Source of the DNA: Verrucomicrobiota bacterium
Lineage (GTDB): Bacteria; Verrucomicrobiota; Verrucomicrobiae; Chthoniobacterales; UBA10450
Assembly: GCA_005887855.1 (NCBI GenBank)
Contig: VBQB01000135.1
Location: 9,152-16,302, forward strand
Length of the DNA stretch: 7,151 nucleotides
Reading direction: 5' to 3'
Numbering within the stretch: the first letter of the stretch is position 1; the number at the start of each line of letters is the position of its first letter. The translations under genes were made by a program, and so were the position numbers. A model generated the notes under the pieces. That model had not been told where the DNA came from. It saw only the letters and a program-made list of their open reading frames with translations, and did not search any database. Of the stretch, positions 5,953 through 7,151 are shown piece after piece.

Positions 5953-7077
5953 ATGTTGCGCTTTACTTGGCCGGTGTTGACCGGCGTTTCTCTAATGACG
6001 ATTGCCCTGGCGCAATCGCCCACCGTGCCGCCATCGGTCGGCGGCGTGCCGGCGCCTGGTAAATCGGCTACGCCGACAGCTTCGCCCTCTCCCACTCCGA
6101 CGGCCGAACAACTGCTTAATTCTTTAGGCCCGGCAGATTTGCAGGCGGTCATCGCGCTGTTGCAGAGCAATTTCACAAACCCGGATGCAATTACCGATAC
6201 GGAATTGAATCGGGCGACTGTTCAGGGTCTGATGATTCGGCTGCCGCACGGTGTGATGCTTTTGCCGACCCGGGAAAGCGCGCCACCGGAAGCGCCCAGT
6301 GCGTTTTACAGTGAGATTTTGGATGGCCACATCGGTTACATGCGCCTCGGATCGCTAAATAACGCTAATCTCCAGGCGATGGATAAGAGTCTCGGCAACT
6401 TCGCAATAAAGAAGGTGGACGCGCTGATTGTCGATCTTCGCGCAAGTCAGGCGACGAACGATTTTGCAATGGCGGCAGAATTTGCAAAACGATTTTGCCC
6501 GAAAGGCAAGACGCTTTTCACATTGCGCAAAACGGCCGCCCGTCAGGACCGCGTCTTTAAATCCGACCGTGATCCGGCGTTTCGAGGTCTGATGATGGTG
6601 CTCGCCGATGGCGACACGGCTGGCGCTGCCGAAGCGCTTGCAGGCGTGCTGCGGTTCTACGACAAAGCATTGGTCATGGGTCAGCCCACCGCCGGTCGAG
6701 CAGTTGAATACACCGACTTGCCATTGCCAAGCGGGAAGCTGTTACGTGTTGCCGTGGCAGAAATGATTTTGCCGGAAGGTCGTGCATCGTTTCCAGATGG
6801 AATAAAGCCGGACTTGCCCGTCGAGATGTCGCTGACAGAGAAGCGGCAGATTTTTCGATTGAGCAGCGAAAAAGGAATGGGCCCGTTTATTTATCAACCG
6901 GGACGGCCGCACATGAATGAAGCGGCGCTTTTGGCCGGAACAAATCCTGAGGTCGAGGCGGCGGAAGCCGCGCAGCAACGCCGCGGTCGGTCGCCGGAAA
7001 AATCACCAGCACACGATCCGGTGCTGCAGCGCGCCCTCGACCTCGTCACCTCCCTGGAAATTTATCAAAAGCGGTAG
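5953..7077 (+). CDS. Exported S41 (C-terminal processing protease)-like protein, probably catalytically inactive
   Basis: The 374-residue protein starts with a signal peptide (MLRFTWPVLTGVSLMTIALA, likely cut before Gln21). A Pro/Ser/Thr-rich linker runs to about residue 50. An S41-like core follows at about 115-290: GHIGYMRLGSL, VDALIVDLRAS, LMMVLADGDTAGAAEALAG, KALVMGQPTAGR, and the FPDGIKPDLPV closing motif. In active enzymes the nucleophile Ser sits in TASASE and the Lys lies 25 residues later in TFGKG. Here the aligned residues are Gly224 and Arg249, exactly 25 apart, and the Gln four residues after the Lys is also absent. Hydrolysis by the normal mechanism is therefore unlikely. No PDZ domain is visible. 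The C-terminal tail (about 330-374) is Ala/Glu/Arg-rich. ATG 5953 is preferred over the TTG just before it. The gene lies between purD and rnc, one base before the latter. A binding, adaptor or envelope role is a guess. Confidence 0.85.
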   Translation: MLRFTWPVLTGVSLMTIALAQSPTVPPSVGGVPAPGKSATPTASPSPTPTAEQLLNSLGPADLQAVIALLQSNFTNPDAITDTELNRATVQGLMIRLPHGVMLLPTRESAPPEAPSAFYSEILDGHIGYMRLGSLNNANLQAMDKSLGNFAIKKVDALIVDLRASQATNDFAMAAEFAKRFCPKGKTLFTLRKTAARQDRVFKSDRDPAFRGLMMVLADGDTAGAAEALAGVLRFYDKALVMGQPTAGRAVEYTDLPLPSGKLLRVAVAEMILPEGRASFPDGIKPDLPVEMSLTEKRQIFRLSSEKGMGPFIYQPGRPHMNEAALLAGTNPEVEAAEAAQQRRGRSPEKSPAHDPVLQRALDLVTSLEIYQKR

Positions 7078-7078
7078 C

Positions 7079-7151
7079 GTGAGTCCGCTCGAGGAACGCA
7101 TCGGTTACAAATTTCGCAATCCGCTCTTGCTGGCGGAGGCCCTGACGCATC
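7079..7151 (+). CDS. rnc: Ribonuclease III, N-terminal fragment (runs off right edge)
   Basis: RNase III cuts double-stranded RNA in rRNA maturation and mRNA turnover. Only 24 codons are visible. From the GTG at 7079 they read SPLEERIGYKFRNPLLLAEA after the initiator, then LTH, which matches the conserved RNase III start (LE-x-x-x-GY-x-F, then the LL-x-x-ALTH helix). The catalytic signature and the RNA-binding domain lie beyond the window. The GTG follows the S41-like stop codon (TAG, 7075-7077) after a single base, which indicates translational coupling in one operon. No Shine-Dalgarno is evident; the last codons of the preceding gene occupy that place. Confidence 0.9.
   Translation, partial: MSPLEERIGYKFRNPLLLAEALTH

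Overview
The window is a piece of a bacterial chromosome of moderate GC content. Shine-Dalgarno signals are weak, and ATG and GTG starts are mixed. The protein types and the purD / S41-like / rnc gene order would suit a soil Verrucomicrobiota-like genome. That placement is an impression from the sequence, not a search result.

Layout. (1) Positions 1-598, minus strand: the N-terminal part of a conserved protein of unknown function, running off the left edge. (2) Positions 719-2820, plus strand: a tandem duplication of a PAPS-dependent sulfotransferase gene. The first copy is intact. The second has lost 74 nt relative to the first; this removes the 3'-phosphate-binding motif and shifts the frame, so it is a pseudogene. 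(3) Positions 2957-3355, minus strand: an HxlR-type winged-helix regulator. (4) Positions 3480-4541, plus strand: an HtrA/Deg-like serine protease with one PDZ domain, a complete catalytic triad and no visible signal peptide. It is divergent from the regulator. Between the two lie a sigma70-like promoter and an imperfect inverted repeat suited to a dimeric regulator. (5) Positions 4650-7151, plus strand: a compact run of purD (purine synthesis), an exported S41-like protein whose catalytic residues appear replaced, and the first 24 codons of rnc (RNase III). Perfect palindromes sit just upstream of purD and just upstream of the S41-like gene.

How the genes work together. The sulfotransferase pair points to sulfation of a surface glycan or small molecule, but no partner gene is visible. 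The regulator and protease may form a small control unit through the shared intergenic operator; this is inference. The purD / S41-like / rnc genes are close enough to be co-transcribed, with only one base between the last two. I see no rRNA, tRNA, CRISPR array, insertion sequence or phage gene. The only clear accessory-type event is the duplication and decay of the sulfotransferase. No intergenic stretch reaches 300 bases.
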